Below are positions 1-8,279 of a stretch of 64,000 nucleotides of DNA, in pieces. Each line of letters begins with the position of its first letter. The stretch's first letter is position 1. Made by a program: the position numbers and the translations under genes. The stretch covers positions 248,001-312,000 of the forward strand of contig CAVYJC010000005.1 in NCBI GenBank assembly GCA_963768715.1, read 5' to 3'. Under the pieces are notes generated by a model. That model was given only the letters and a program-made list of their open reading frames with translations. It was not told the DNA's origin and did no database searches. The DNA comes from DATKEJ01 sp963768715. GTDB lineage: Bacteria > Bacteroidota > Rhodothermia > Rhodothermales > DATKEJ01.

Positions 1-192
1 AGCGTTTACGCTCAGGATGCGCGCGCCCAGATACTCCCGCTCGTGGGAGGACCTCACGCGCGACACGACTGGCACTGGATGCTCGGACAGCTCGGGCTGC
101 TTCAGGCAGACCAAGCCGTCGGATTCTTCTTTATCGGACTGGCGGCGCTGGCGTTTGGGGCGGCAGTAGTGGCGCCGAGGTACCTCAACTAA
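1..192 (+). CDS. C-terminal end of a membrane protein (partial)
   Basis: An open frame enters from the left edge and stops at TAA 190-192, giving about 63 visible residues. A His/Trp-containing stretch (ARHDWHWMLGQLG) is followed by one hydrophobic segment (AVGFFFIGLAALAFGAAVV) and a short polar tail. This looks like the last membrane helix of an integral membrane protein. The family cannot be recognised from this fragment. A repeat array starts right after the stop. Confidence 0.5.
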   Translation, partial: SVYAQDARAQILPLVGGPHARHDWHWMLGQLGLLQADQAVGFFFIGLAALAFGAAVVAPRYLN

Positions 193-378
193 CATCAAAT
201 ACCGAACAGCAAACACCAAATATCGGTTCGGGCATTCGAGCGGCCCGCTGACGTAATCTGGATGGAGCGAGTCCATCGAATATGCTACAACCTTACAAAC
301 AGTCTCTCGGCCAAGTTTGGTGTTTGTGTTTGATGTTCTGTTGGTGTTTGATGTTTGCTCTTAGGTGTTTGCTCTTAT
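193..378. repeat. Inverted pair of degenerate CAAACACCAAA / TTTGGTGTTTG word repeats
   Basis: Directly after the stop at 192 there is a run of CAAATACC, CAAACACC and CAAATATC words (about 194-228). At about 316-377 the complementary words recur (TTTGGTGTTTG, GTGTTTGATG, repeated). The two arms are imperfect reverse complements around roughly 85 bases and could fold into a long hairpin. The region up to the next gene at 439 holds nothing else I can recognise. Confidence 0.6.
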
Positions 379-438
379 CCCGTAACCGATCTGCCCTAAC
401 CACGTACTATCCAGAGGTAACATCCCAAGCGCGTACTC

Positions 439-1980
439 GTGATCGGAACATCGACACTCTTCGCCGTCGTCGCCCTGTGTCTACTGGCATGGGCCATGGA
501 GGGCCGGACGAAACGCCCGCTATTGGCATTGCCGGCCCTGCTGATGCTGGCAATCGCGGTGGCGACGCGCCTGTTGTCGGGTGAGACCCTGCTTCTTACC
601 GTCGGAGGTCTTTTCCTGGATCTCGGCGCAGGGCTTCTCGTTGCGGGAGGATATCTCAAACTTCGCGACGCCCAGCCGAAACGCTTCCTGCTTCCGGCCG
701 CCCTTTCGTTCTTTCTCGCCGGTCTCGCCTACGTTCCGCCGGCCGCCCGGTACGTATTCAATACTGTGACCGAAGAAACGTCGGCGGCGCACGTAAGAGG
801 CCACTTCTTGCTCGAGTTGGGGCCGGACGACGACATTTCGGAAGTAGCCGGAATCCTTGACCGTTTCGGCGCGAGAGCGGAACGCGCTTTCCCGCGAATG
901 ACACTTGCCGACGACGAAGACCTTGCGCAGTACTACATCGTCTACGGGGAGAACGACCGGCTTGGCCCACTCATGGAGGCACTGGAAGCAGACAAAGAAG
1001 ACGTCGACGGCACAGAGTGGGATGACATCGTCCAGGCCGTTCCAACGCCCGAATACGCGCCCTCTCTGTCGGAACAGGAAATGGCGGGCAGGCTCGCCAA
1101 CGATCCTCAGCTTGACCAGCAGTGGGGACTTCTTCACACCAATGCGAATGCTCTCTATGAGAGACTCCGCTCGATGTCGCCCAAGCGACCGGCCATCGTT
1201 GCAATCGTCGACACCGGAGTTGACGACGGCCACGAGGACATCAAAGACACGTTCGATGCGAGTCCAGGCACCGGCGACGGGAACGGACACGGCACGCACT
1301 GTGCCGGCGTAGCGGGCGCGGCAACAAACAACGGGATCGGGATTGCCTCCTACAACTGGGATTCCAAATTCGTCCTGATTCGGAGCTACAAGGCGCTCGG
1401 CAACAACGGCGGTGGGTCGGCCGAAACCGTGGCGCAGGCGATAATCGATGCGGCGCGCGACGGAGCCGACGTCATCTCGCTTTCTCTCGGATCGTACGCC
1501 CCCGTGCCCCCCAAGGTGGAGGTCGACGCCATCGAATTTGCTCTCGGGAAAGGCGCGATCGTGGTTGCAGCCGCCGGCAACGCGAGCGCGAATGCCCGGG
1601 ACCACGCGCCGTCGAACATCGCCGGTGTAATCTCGGTTGCCGCGGTAGATCAATCGGGTCGTCGTGCATCCTTTTCGAATCGAAACACCGGCCTCGAGCG
1701 ACCGATTGCGGCCCCCGGCGTCGGCATCCTGTCGCTGAAACCAGGAAACGGCTATGTGGCCCTCAACGGAACGTCGATGGCAGCACCCCATGTGTCAGGG
1801 CTGCTCGGCGTCATGAGAGCAATTGATCCCGAGCTCACGGCAGACGAAGCGTATCAGATACTCCGCCGGACGGGTCAGGATGGCCCGGATGCGTCATCCA
1901 TAGGTCGAACGATCGATGCGGCGGGCGTTGTGGAAGCCCTGCAGCAACACCTTTTCGCACGGATCCCCATGGGTTCCTGA
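439..1980 (+). CDS. Membrane-anchored subtilisin-like serine protease (S8 family)
   Basis: This 513-residue protein begins with GTG. Residues 1-110 contain several hydrophobic segments, a polar linker follows, and the subtilase domain occupies about 245-500. The catalytic triad is readable: Asp258 in AIVDTGVDD, His284 in GNGHGTHCAG and Ser446 in LNGTSMAAPHVSG, with oxyanion-hole Asn381 in AAAGNAS. The N-terminus looks like a membrane domain rather than a cleavable signal, so the protease domain probably sits outside the inner membrane. The substrate is unknown. No downstream partner is evident; the next gene starts 108 bases later. Confidence 0.9.
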   Translation: MIGTSTLFAVVALCLLAWAMEGRTKRPLLALPALLMLAIAVATRLLSGETLLLTVGGLFLDLGAGLLVAGGYLKLRDAQPKRFLLPAALSFFLAGLAYVPPAARYVFNTVTEETSAAHVRGHFLLELGPDDDISEVAGILDRFGARAERAFPRMTLADDEDLAQYYIVYGENDRLGPLMEALEADKEDVDGTEWDDIVQAVPTPEYAPSLSEQEMAGRLANDPQLDQQWGLLHTNANALYERLRSMSPKRPAIVAIVDTGVDDGHEDIKDTFDASPGTGDGNGHGTHCAGVAGAATNNGIGIASYNWDSKFVLIRSYKALGNNGGGSAETVAQAIIDAARDGADVISLSLGSYAPVPPKVEVDAIEFALGKGAIVVAAAGNASANARDHAPSNIAGVISVAAVDQSGRRASFSNRNTGLERPIAAPGVGILSLKPGNGYVALNGTSMAAPHVSGLLGVMRAIDPELTADEAYQILRRTGQDGPDASSIGRTIDAAGVVEALQQHLFARIPMGS

Positions 1981-2088
1981 TCACCCCAACGTGCATATCT
2001 AGGGTAATCTGCGACAGTCGGCGGATGGTTTCGCCTCCAGCAGTTATTTTTCGCGGCTATTGCGATCAACTGACCTCACCTCTGATAC

Positions 2089-3255
2089 ATGACCCTCACC
2101 ACCAACCGGCCCTCTTTTTGGGCCTTCTCACTATGCATCGTTTGCCTCGCCGTTGCCGGATGTGCGTCCTCGGCGCCGAAAAGCGCCTCAGAACCTGAGT
2201 CTACCCCTGGAATGTCGGGGATGTCCCTGTATGTGGCCGGGGAGAACGGACTATCCACCATGACGGGCTCCCCCACCGGGGGTCGAGTAATCCAGCCGGA
2301 CGTAACCTTCGGGGGACTTTACGTGCCTGCTGCCTCGAGTCACGACATCGCGCTGACGCTTCAATCGGGGGCATCGTGGCAGCTGGCGCTTCTATCCACG
2401 GACGGGTCGTTCCGCACCGTGTTTGAAAACGAAGGGAAAACGGACTATTCCGTCGCCTGGTCGTCAGAGGGCATGCTTGCTTTCGGATACTCCTCGGCTC
2501 GGGGGCAGGGTATACGCATCGTCGGGTCCGACGGCGTCGTCAAAGATGTCGGTTGCAGCGCGTCGAGCCGGGCGCTTGGCTGGGCGAGCGCAGACAGACT
2601 CGTCGTGGGGAACGAGGACAACAACTATGTCGTGGCGACAAACGGCTGCACGACAATAAGCCGCGTCGATGCGCGGAAGATGCACGAAATGGCGTTCAAT
2701 CCGATGAATCCAACCGTTGCGTACATATTGCGGGAGCTGGATTACGATCGAAAGGCCCGCCAATACGTGCCCGACTCGAGTCTCTACGTCGCGGGAGTCG
2801 ACGGATCGAATCCTAGCCTCATCGTCGGAGACCGCTATAAGCCGCACCGTCCCACGTGGTCACCCGACGGGATGGAGATTGCCTTCGACGCACGTATTCC
2901 GGATCAGCCCCGACGGCGTTTGATCAGTATCTATGATGCCGAGGGCGGGTCCGCTGCCTTTCTCAATCCGTCGGCACTCAAGACCTCGGTCTCCGAGTGG
3001 GATGCCCACTGGTCTCCAAGTGGAACCAACATCGCGTACCTGCAGAAAACGGGGAGCGATTCACCCACGGTGACGATTCGACCGATGAACGGCTCGTTCG
3101 CCACAGCCGTCGGTGAATCCGGCGAACGTTTTGCGCGTTGGATCGACGACTCACTTCTCGTTGTCTCCAACGGAAAGCGCGAGCGGATCGTGTCGGTCGA
3201 CGGCAAGACATCCGTCGACGGCCCCGAAGGCGCAACGATTTTGTGGGGCGAATAG
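2089..3255 (+). CDS. Lipoprotein with TolB/PD40-like beta-propeller repeats
   Basis: The 388-residue product starts with a signal peptide ending in a lipobox (LAVAGC, Cys about residue 25), so a lipid-anchored envelope protein is expected. Blades of the PD40/WD40-like type are visible as PTWSPDGMEIAF and AHWSPSGTNIAYL, and the remainder shows the same beta-rich repeat pattern. Such propellers usually bind proteins or ligands; no catalytic motif is seen. The specific role is unknown. It lies upstream of lolA in the same direction, separated by a word-repeat array. Confidence 0.7.
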   Translation: MTLTTNRPSFWAFSLCIVCLAVAGCASSAPKSASEPESTPGMSGMSLYVAGENGLSTMTGSPTGGRVIQPDVTFGGLYVPAASSHDIALTLQSGASWQLALLSTDGSFRTVFENEGKTDYSVAWSSEGMLAFGYSSARGQGIRIVGSDGVVKDVGCSASSRALGWASADRLVVGNEDNNYVVATNGCTTISRVDARKMHEMAFNPMNPTVAYILRELDYDRKARQYVPDSSLYVAGVDGSNPSLIVGDRYKPHRPTWSPDGMEIAFDARIPDQPRRRLISIYDAEGGSAAFLNPSALKTSVSEWDAHWSPSGTNIAYLQKTGSDSPTVTIRPMNGSFATAVGESGERFARWIDDSLLVVSNGKRERIVSVDGKTSVDGPEGATILWGE

Positions 3256-3360
3256 GTGCGGGGTGCGACGTGCGACGTGCGACGTGCGACGTTCCGTAGG
3301 GGCATGCCAAGCGAAGCGCGGCGTGCCCGTGAGTGCGGGGTGCGAAGTGAATGTGGGGCG
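3256..3360. repeat. Tandem GTGCGAC word array after a stop codon
   Basis: Immediately after the TAG at 3253-3255 the sequence runs through GTGCGGG and then GTGCGAC units repeated about four times. A GTAGGGGCATGCC...GGCGTGCCCGTG imperfect inverted repeat follows, then another GTGCGGGGTGCGAAGTG word. It is non-coding and related in style to the arrays at 21755, 49442 and 52628. Confidence 0.6.
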
Positions 3361-3400
3361 GATCGGTTTTGCGTTTAGCGATGGACGATTGGCGAGTTTC

Positions 3401-4045
3401 ATGACTTTATTATCCATCAGGATTGTCCCTTTGCTTTTTCTCGGGTCGTGGTTTGCGGCGAGTGCGCAATCCCCGAGCGCTGAGAACGTCGTCGACAATC
3501 TGCGGGCGCGATTCGAGGAGACGGGCGTGTTTTCTGCGCACTTCGAACAAACAATAGAGGACAGCTTCGAGGGCTCGGGTCAGGCGACGTTGCTAAGCGG
3601 CACGATCATCGCCGGCCGCGCAGGCTACCGTGTCGAGATGTCTGATCAGACCGTGGTCACGGATGAAACGACTACGTGGGTCTATCTCAAGAATGATAAA
3701 CAGGTTATCATCAACGATTACATTGAGGACGACGGTTCTTTCTCGCCCGGTCAGTTTATTGGTGAGCGTGCGGAGGAGTTCAATGCTGCGTTCGCGGATC
3801 AATCCGACCCCGAGCGATTCGTCGTTCAATTGACGCCTGATTCGCCTGACTCTTACATCGATACGGCTACGCTTTGGGTACGCAAGAAGGACTATGTCGT
3901 GACGCGGATCGACGTTGTGGATGTGAACGGGGCATCGATCCGATTCGATATGTCGAATGTGAACTTCCATCCAAAAGTGTCAGACGACACGTTTCGTTTT
4001 GCCATTCCGGACGGTGTTGAGATCATTGACCTCCGTTCCGATTAG
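3401..4045 (+). CDS. lolA: Outer-membrane lipoprotein carrier protein LolA
   Basis: The ATG at 3401 is chosen because it opens a good signal peptide (MTLLSIRIVPLLFLGSWFAASAQ). The open frame extends upstream only into repeat DNA. The mature protein, about 190 residues, has the LolA pattern: an early VVDNLRARFEETGVFSAHFEQ helix, beta strands, and late TLWVRKKDYVVTRIDVVD and FRFAIPDGVEIIDL segments. LolA carries lipoproteins across the periplasm to the outer membrane. The 214-residue length fits the family. A Rho-independent terminator follows at 4141. Confidence 0.85.
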   Translation: MTLLSIRIVPLLFLGSWFAASAQSPSAENVVDNLRARFEETGVFSAHFEQTIEDSFEGSGQATLLSGTIIAGRAGYRVEMSDQTVVTDETTTWVYLKNDKQVIINDYIEDDGSFSPGQFIGERAEEFNAAFADQSDPERFVVQLTPDSPDSYIDTATLWVRKKDYVVTRIDVVDVNGASIRFDMSNVNFHPKVSDDTFRFAIPDGVEIIDLRSD

Positions 4046-4140
4046 CTCGTTGTTTCGGCGATTCGATATCTTTGGCGCGCGCTTTGATCGCAGGGAACAC
4101 CTGAACTGCCGGTTTCCGTCGATCAATTCGATCGATAATC

Positions 4141-4164
4141 GGGCGGCTGAAGGCCGCCTTTTTT
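4141..4164 (+). terminator. Rho-independent terminator after lolA
   Basis: The stem GGCGGC (4142-4147) pairs with GCCGCC (4153-4158) around a TGAAG loop and is followed by six T residues. Only seven bases separate the T run from the ATG of the next gene, so it also lies in that gene's potential leader. Confidence 0.8.
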
Positions 4165-4171
4165 CTTGGCC

Positions 4172-5284
4172 ATGAAGTCTCGACTCAAGAACGTACTGAT
4201 TCAGACCGCCGGTATTCTTGTAGCGGCGACGCTGACCTATCTGGCAATGAGGAACGTCGATTTTCCGGCCATGTGGGGCGCGCTTCGCCAAGCGAACTAT
4301 TGGTGGCTGATTCCGCTAGTCGCAGTGACCCTTGTGAGTCACTTTCTGCGGGCATGGCGGTGGCGGATGTTCCTCGACGCGCTGTCTGAAGATCAGAGTC
4401 TGGGCAACGCTCCGCGAGTGTCGCTATGGCTCTCCTTCAGCTCAGTGATGATCGGCTACATGATCAACAATGCCGCCCCACGGCTTGGCGAGTTCGCACG
4501 GGCAGCGAATCTCTCATCCCAAGCCAAATGGCGATTCTCGAGCGTGTTCGGAACCGTGGTGGTCGAGCGAGTCCTCGACATGGTCGTTCTTCTGGTAATC
4601 CTGATAGTCGTGGGGGTGATTATCGCCGGTTCCGCAGCAGCAGAGACTGTCCTCTTCGGCCCCCTCCGCACCAGGTTCGCCGCAGTCAGTGTTTCCGAAG
4701 TGCTCATAGCCTGTCTCGTGCTGGCTGCGCTCGCCGCTATGGTCTTCTCGCTTCCGTCCATGCTCCGCAGGCACCGCGGTGCATCGAAACTCATCGTGCG
4801 CCTCGGACCCATGATCGCTTCGTTCCGCGAAGGATTTCTGACCCTCTTCACGTCGAAAAACCGTGCCGGCATCTTTGTAACGACCATCCTTATCTGGACC
4901 GGTTACTGGCTGATGCTCTACCTACCCCTCTTCATGCTGCACATGCGGCAGCCGTATGGCGTGGGCGCTGAGACAGCGTTCGTCCTCTTGGGTATCGGAT
5001 CACTGGGCTTCGTCGTTCCGGCCCCGGGAGGGATCGGAGCGTACCACTACTTCGTCATTCAGACGTTCGTGCATCTGTATGCCGTACCCTACGACGTTGC
5101 CGCCGGATTTGCCGTACTCACGCACGCCGCGCAACTCGTCCTCCTGAGCACCGGCGGATTCGTCTGCCTGCTGGCTCAAGGGTCGAGTGTCTCGTCCATG
5201 ATCGGAGCTGCCCGCAAGGCGCGAAGCAAGACGGGCGAAGAACACGCCCCGACGTCCGAGTCGGAAGGGTATATTTCGAGTTGA
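4172..5284 (+). CDS. Lysylphosphatidylglycerol-synthase/flippase-like integral membrane protein
   Basis: The 370-residue protein has about eight hydrophobic segments. It shows the features of the LPG synthase TM-region (UPF0104/AglD-like) family: LKNVLIQTAGILVAATLTYLA at the N-terminus, FLRAWRWRMFLDAL, VMIGYMINNAAPRLGEFARA, VVERVLDMVVLL and FVVPAPGGIGAYHYFVIQTF. Members move or modify lipid-linked molecules in the cytoplasmic membrane; the substrate is not readable here. The ATG at 4172 is preferred over an upstream TTG in frame at 4166. The gene lies before polysaccharide-related genes, which suggests a role in envelope glycolipid assembly. Confidence 0.8.
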   Translation: MKSRLKNVLIQTAGILVAATLTYLAMRNVDFPAMWGALRQANYWWLIPLVAVTLVSHFLRAWRWRMFLDALSEDQSLGNAPRVSLWLSFSSVMIGYMINNAAPRLGEFARAANLSSQAKWRFSSVFGTVVVERVLDMVVLLVILIVVGVIIAGSAAAETVLFGPLRTRFAAVSVSEVLIACLVLAALAAMVFSLPSMLRRHRGASKLIVRLGPMIASFREGFLTLFTSKNRAGIFVTTILIWTGYWLMLYLPLFMLHMRQPYGVGAETAFVLLGIGSLGFVVPAPGGIGAYHYFVIQTFVHLYAVPYDVAAGFAVLTHAAQLVLLSTGGFVCLLAQGSSVSSMIGAARKARSKTGEEHAPTSESEGYISS

Positions 5285-5321
5285 AGTTGAAACTGCCTCA
5301 AGAGTCTGATCACGTGCTGTG

Positions 5322-6774
5322 ATGGCTGTGGATGTCTGTTACGTGTTGAAGGACGGGTTTCCGGCCCGCATGGTGCTGCACTCGGAGATACTGCCGAGAT
5401 TGCACGAGATGGACGTGTCGGTCGCCCTCGTCGTCCCAAATGCACACGAGAACCTGATGCAGGAAATGGCGGAGCGGCACCACGTGACGCTGTTCGAAGC
5501 ACCGAACGTGTACTCGCGTTTGACTATCGAGTACGAATGGCTCATCAGGCGCTATCTGTTCGAAGACGTCCTGTCGAATCCCTCTCTTCGATCCTGGCAC
5601 CTGAAGCTGAGAGACATGCCCGAGCATCCGACTCGAAATCGGTTGAGAGCGGCTTTCTATCTGACCGTCAATCGACTGTCTCTTCGGTCAGCGAGATTTC
5701 GTCGCCTTCTCCAACGAATCGAAAAGCGCCTCTTTCTTGACAACGACGAAGTTGCGACGCTCATCCAGTCGATCAGTCCGAAGCTGCTCATCTCTACCTA
5801 CCCCGTTTCGATCCTGGAGGCCGCCTTTCTACATGAAGCGAGAAAAGCTGAGAGTAACGACTGTTTCGCAGCTTCTCAGTTGGGATAACATTACCAGCAA
5901 GGGTCGCTTCTCCGTCGTATCGGATCTCTTCCTAACGTGGGGACCGATCATGTCGGCCGAGCTCGCAGAGTACTATGACGTTCCTGCTTCGCACGTCTAC
6001 GAATGCGGCGTCGCTCATTTCGATCAGCACGTAAGCGCTGTCGTGCCAGGAAAGGCGAAGGAGATTCTCCGCGAGATAGGGCTGAATCCCGAAGATCCCT
6101 ATCTATTCTTCGGAATGAGCTCGCCCACAGTGAGTCCCAACGAAATCGATGTTGTGGAATGGCTCGCGCACGAGGTACGTCGCGGTGCTTTCGGGCCCTG
6201 CGTGCAACTTATCATACGTCCTCATCCTCAAAATATACAAGGATATACAGCTGATAAGTCATGGCTTCCGCGCTTGCAGGCAGTCGCGGGGGGGCCGATT
6301 GCGGTGGACTATCCGGCACTCGAGCAGAGCGAACTGGCGTGGAACCTGAAGGAGGATGATCTGCCGCGTCTCGTCAACCTGCTGGCCGGCAGTACGATCG
6401 TCCTGAACTCGGGATCGACGCTGGCAATCGACGGCATCATACACGACAAACCCGTCATCCTGACCCTTTTCGACGGAAACGAGGAATTGCCCTGGCACCG
6501 GTCGATCCGTCGGTACCGCGAAGTAATTCACATGCGGAAGCTCATTGACCTTGGCGGTTTGCGCGTGGCGGGTTCGTATGACGAGTTGACACACCAGATT
6601 GCGGAGTATCTGGCCAACCCGGAGCTCGATGCGGCGGGGCGGGCGCGGACGCGCGAACTGGAATGCGGTTCAGTGGACGGACATGCGTGCGAACGGATCG
6701 CCAACGTGTTGGCTGATCTCGTGCACGGGCAACAGATCGTCGCTGCGTCTGAACCGGCAGGCATTCATGGCTGA
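5322..6774 (+). CDS. GT-B-like glycosyltransferase/capsule-type protein, one frameshift
   Basis: Two overlapping frames make one protein of about 483 residues if a single base is removed near 5850-5860. The first frame ends ...EAAFLHEARKAE and the second resumes VTTVSQLLSWDNITSKGRF. The C-terminal half resembles a GT-B nucleotide-sugar domain: LFFGMSS, a QLIIRPHPQN segment, and a VLNSGSTLAIDGIIHDKPVI segment, as in capsule glycosyltransferases and UDP-GlcNAc 2-epimerase-like proteins. The exact reaction cannot be assigned. It overlaps the next flippase gene by eight bases, so the two are probably co-expressed for surface polysaccharide. The frameshift may be a sequencing error. Confidence 0.65.
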
Positions 6775-8107
6775 GCACGCCGTCTCTTCACGAGCCGCGC
6801 TGGGTATTCTTGGGACGCGGTTCGGCATCTATCCGGTGAAAATCATCGTGACGCTGTTTGTGGCGCCGTTGTTGGGGACCACGAACTATGGGATTTATAC
6901 GTATCTCATCCTTCCGGGAGCGGTCCTGCTTCCGCTCCTGCTTTTCGGTCTCTCGCCGGCCCTCCGATTCTATGTAAGCAAGGGCGACTATTCCGCATCC
7001 GAGGTCGGTTTTCCGGCCCTGATCATGGGCTTCGTTCACGGATTACTTACTGCCGCGGTAACGGTCCTGTTGTGGCATCTCGGCTGGCTCGGTGAAACGG
7101 GGCGTGCGATATCTTTCGCCGACTTGGCGCCTGTTCTCTACGTGCTGCCCCTTCAGGGAGCGTCGCTGACCATGAATGTCGTAATGATTGGCGCATCCTG
7201 GTTCAGTGCGATGAATCTGTATCTCCTGTTGAACAACCTGCTGCCTCCAGTGCTGCTCGCCGCACTGGTGATCTTTGGCGGACTTGGATTGCAGGGAGCC
7301 GTGTGGACGATCTTCACAGCAAACAGTTTGCTCGCACTGATAGCGATTTCCATGGTGTTCGTGAGGTTCAGGCCCGAGCTCAAGGTTCGAGTCAGCATGC
7401 TCGCACAGATGTACGGTTACGGTTCGCGAGCCTGGGTCGGCGCCTTGGCGAACCGCGCCAGCGTGCGCCTCGACCAATTCGTCCTCGGCTTCGTCAGGGC
7501 GCCAGGCGATCTCGGTGTCTATCGGATCGCCGTAATGGTCGCGGAACTGCTCTGGATCATCCCGGATGCCGTAAGCATTCCGCTGTTCAACCGCGTTTCG
7601 AGTGGTTCGAGCACAGAGGAACAGGTAAAGATCACGTCTCGAAGTCACAGGGTGCTGCTCGTCGTGGTCGTGCTGGCGGCCATCGGGCTCTTCTTCGTTG
7701 GGTGGTTTCTTCTGCCGCTCGTACTTGGAGAAGAATATGCCGACACACGGTGGCTGCTGGGATTGCTGATCCCGGGCACGGTCTTCCTCGTCACCTCGCG
7801 CATCGTCAACATGTTCTTCTCGGCAACCGGACGGCCGGAAAAAGCGAGCATGGTGGAGATTATCGGAGCAGTCGTCTCGATCGGCGCATATCTGGCCTTC
7901 ATCCCGACGTTCGGAGTCGCAGGCGCGGCGATCGGGACATCCGTCGCCTACATGATCATTGCACTGACGGCCAGTCAGATGTTCAAACGAAGTGTTTCGC
8001 CGATCCGCGCACATCTTCTGCGCACTCGTCGGGAAGACATCAACTGGGCAACGCAGCTCGTAAAGGATTCGTTCTCCATTTGGGGGAAGGCGATTCGCCG
8101 TCCATAG
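6767..8107 (+). CDS. Wzx/MOP-type polysaccharide flippase
   Basis: The 446-residue protein has about 12-14 hydrophobic helices and the layout of polysaccharide biosynthesis transporters: GILGTRFGIYPVKIIVTLFVAPLLG at the start, YGSRAWVGALANRASVRLDQFVLG in the middle, and a FGVAGAAIGTSVAYMI helix near the end. Such proteins flip lipid-linked oligosaccharides across the inner membrane. The ATG at 6767 overlaps the end of the upstream glycosyltransferase-like gene, supporting a shared operon. The 172-base gap downstream, up to 8279, shows no clear feature. Confidence 0.85.
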   Translation: MAEHAVSSRAALGILGTRFGIYPVKIIVTLFVAPLLGTTNYGIYTYLILPGAVLLPLLLFGLSPALRFYVSKGDYSASEVGFPALIMGFVHGLLTAAVTVLLWHLGWLGETGRAISFADLAPVLYVLPLQGASLTMNVVMIGASWFSAMNLYLLLNNLLPPVLLAALVIFGGLGLQGAVWTIFTANSLLALIAISMVFVRFRPELKVRVSMLAQMYGYGSRAWVGALANRASVRLDQFVLGFVRAPGDLGVYRIAVMVAELLWIIPDAVSIPLFNRVSSGSSTEEQVKITSRSHRVLLVVVVLAAIGLFFVGWFLLPLVLGEEYADTRWLLGLLIPGTVFLVTSRIVNMFFSATGRPEKASMVEIIGAVVSIGAYLAFIPTFGVAGAAIGTSVAYMIIALTASQMFKRSVSPIRAHLLRTRREDINWATQLVKDSFSIWGKAIRRP

Positions 8108-8279
8108 TTCGCCCGTTCGGGGTTCATGGTTCCAGGGAGGCTTGTCGTCTGAATGACGTAGACTGCCCTTCCGTGCGATGATTTGCGTAGGTGCTGTCGG
8201 AAGAACTCCTGTTCTTCGGTATCCGATTCCTAACGAACTATGCAGGTTGTTTGTGATGTGCCGTGGCCACGTGACATCC

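Noticed and set aside
520..1791. A 423-codon minus-strand frame opposite the subtilisin-like gene
   Set aside because: The plus strand carries a full catalytic triad; the minus frame has no motif.
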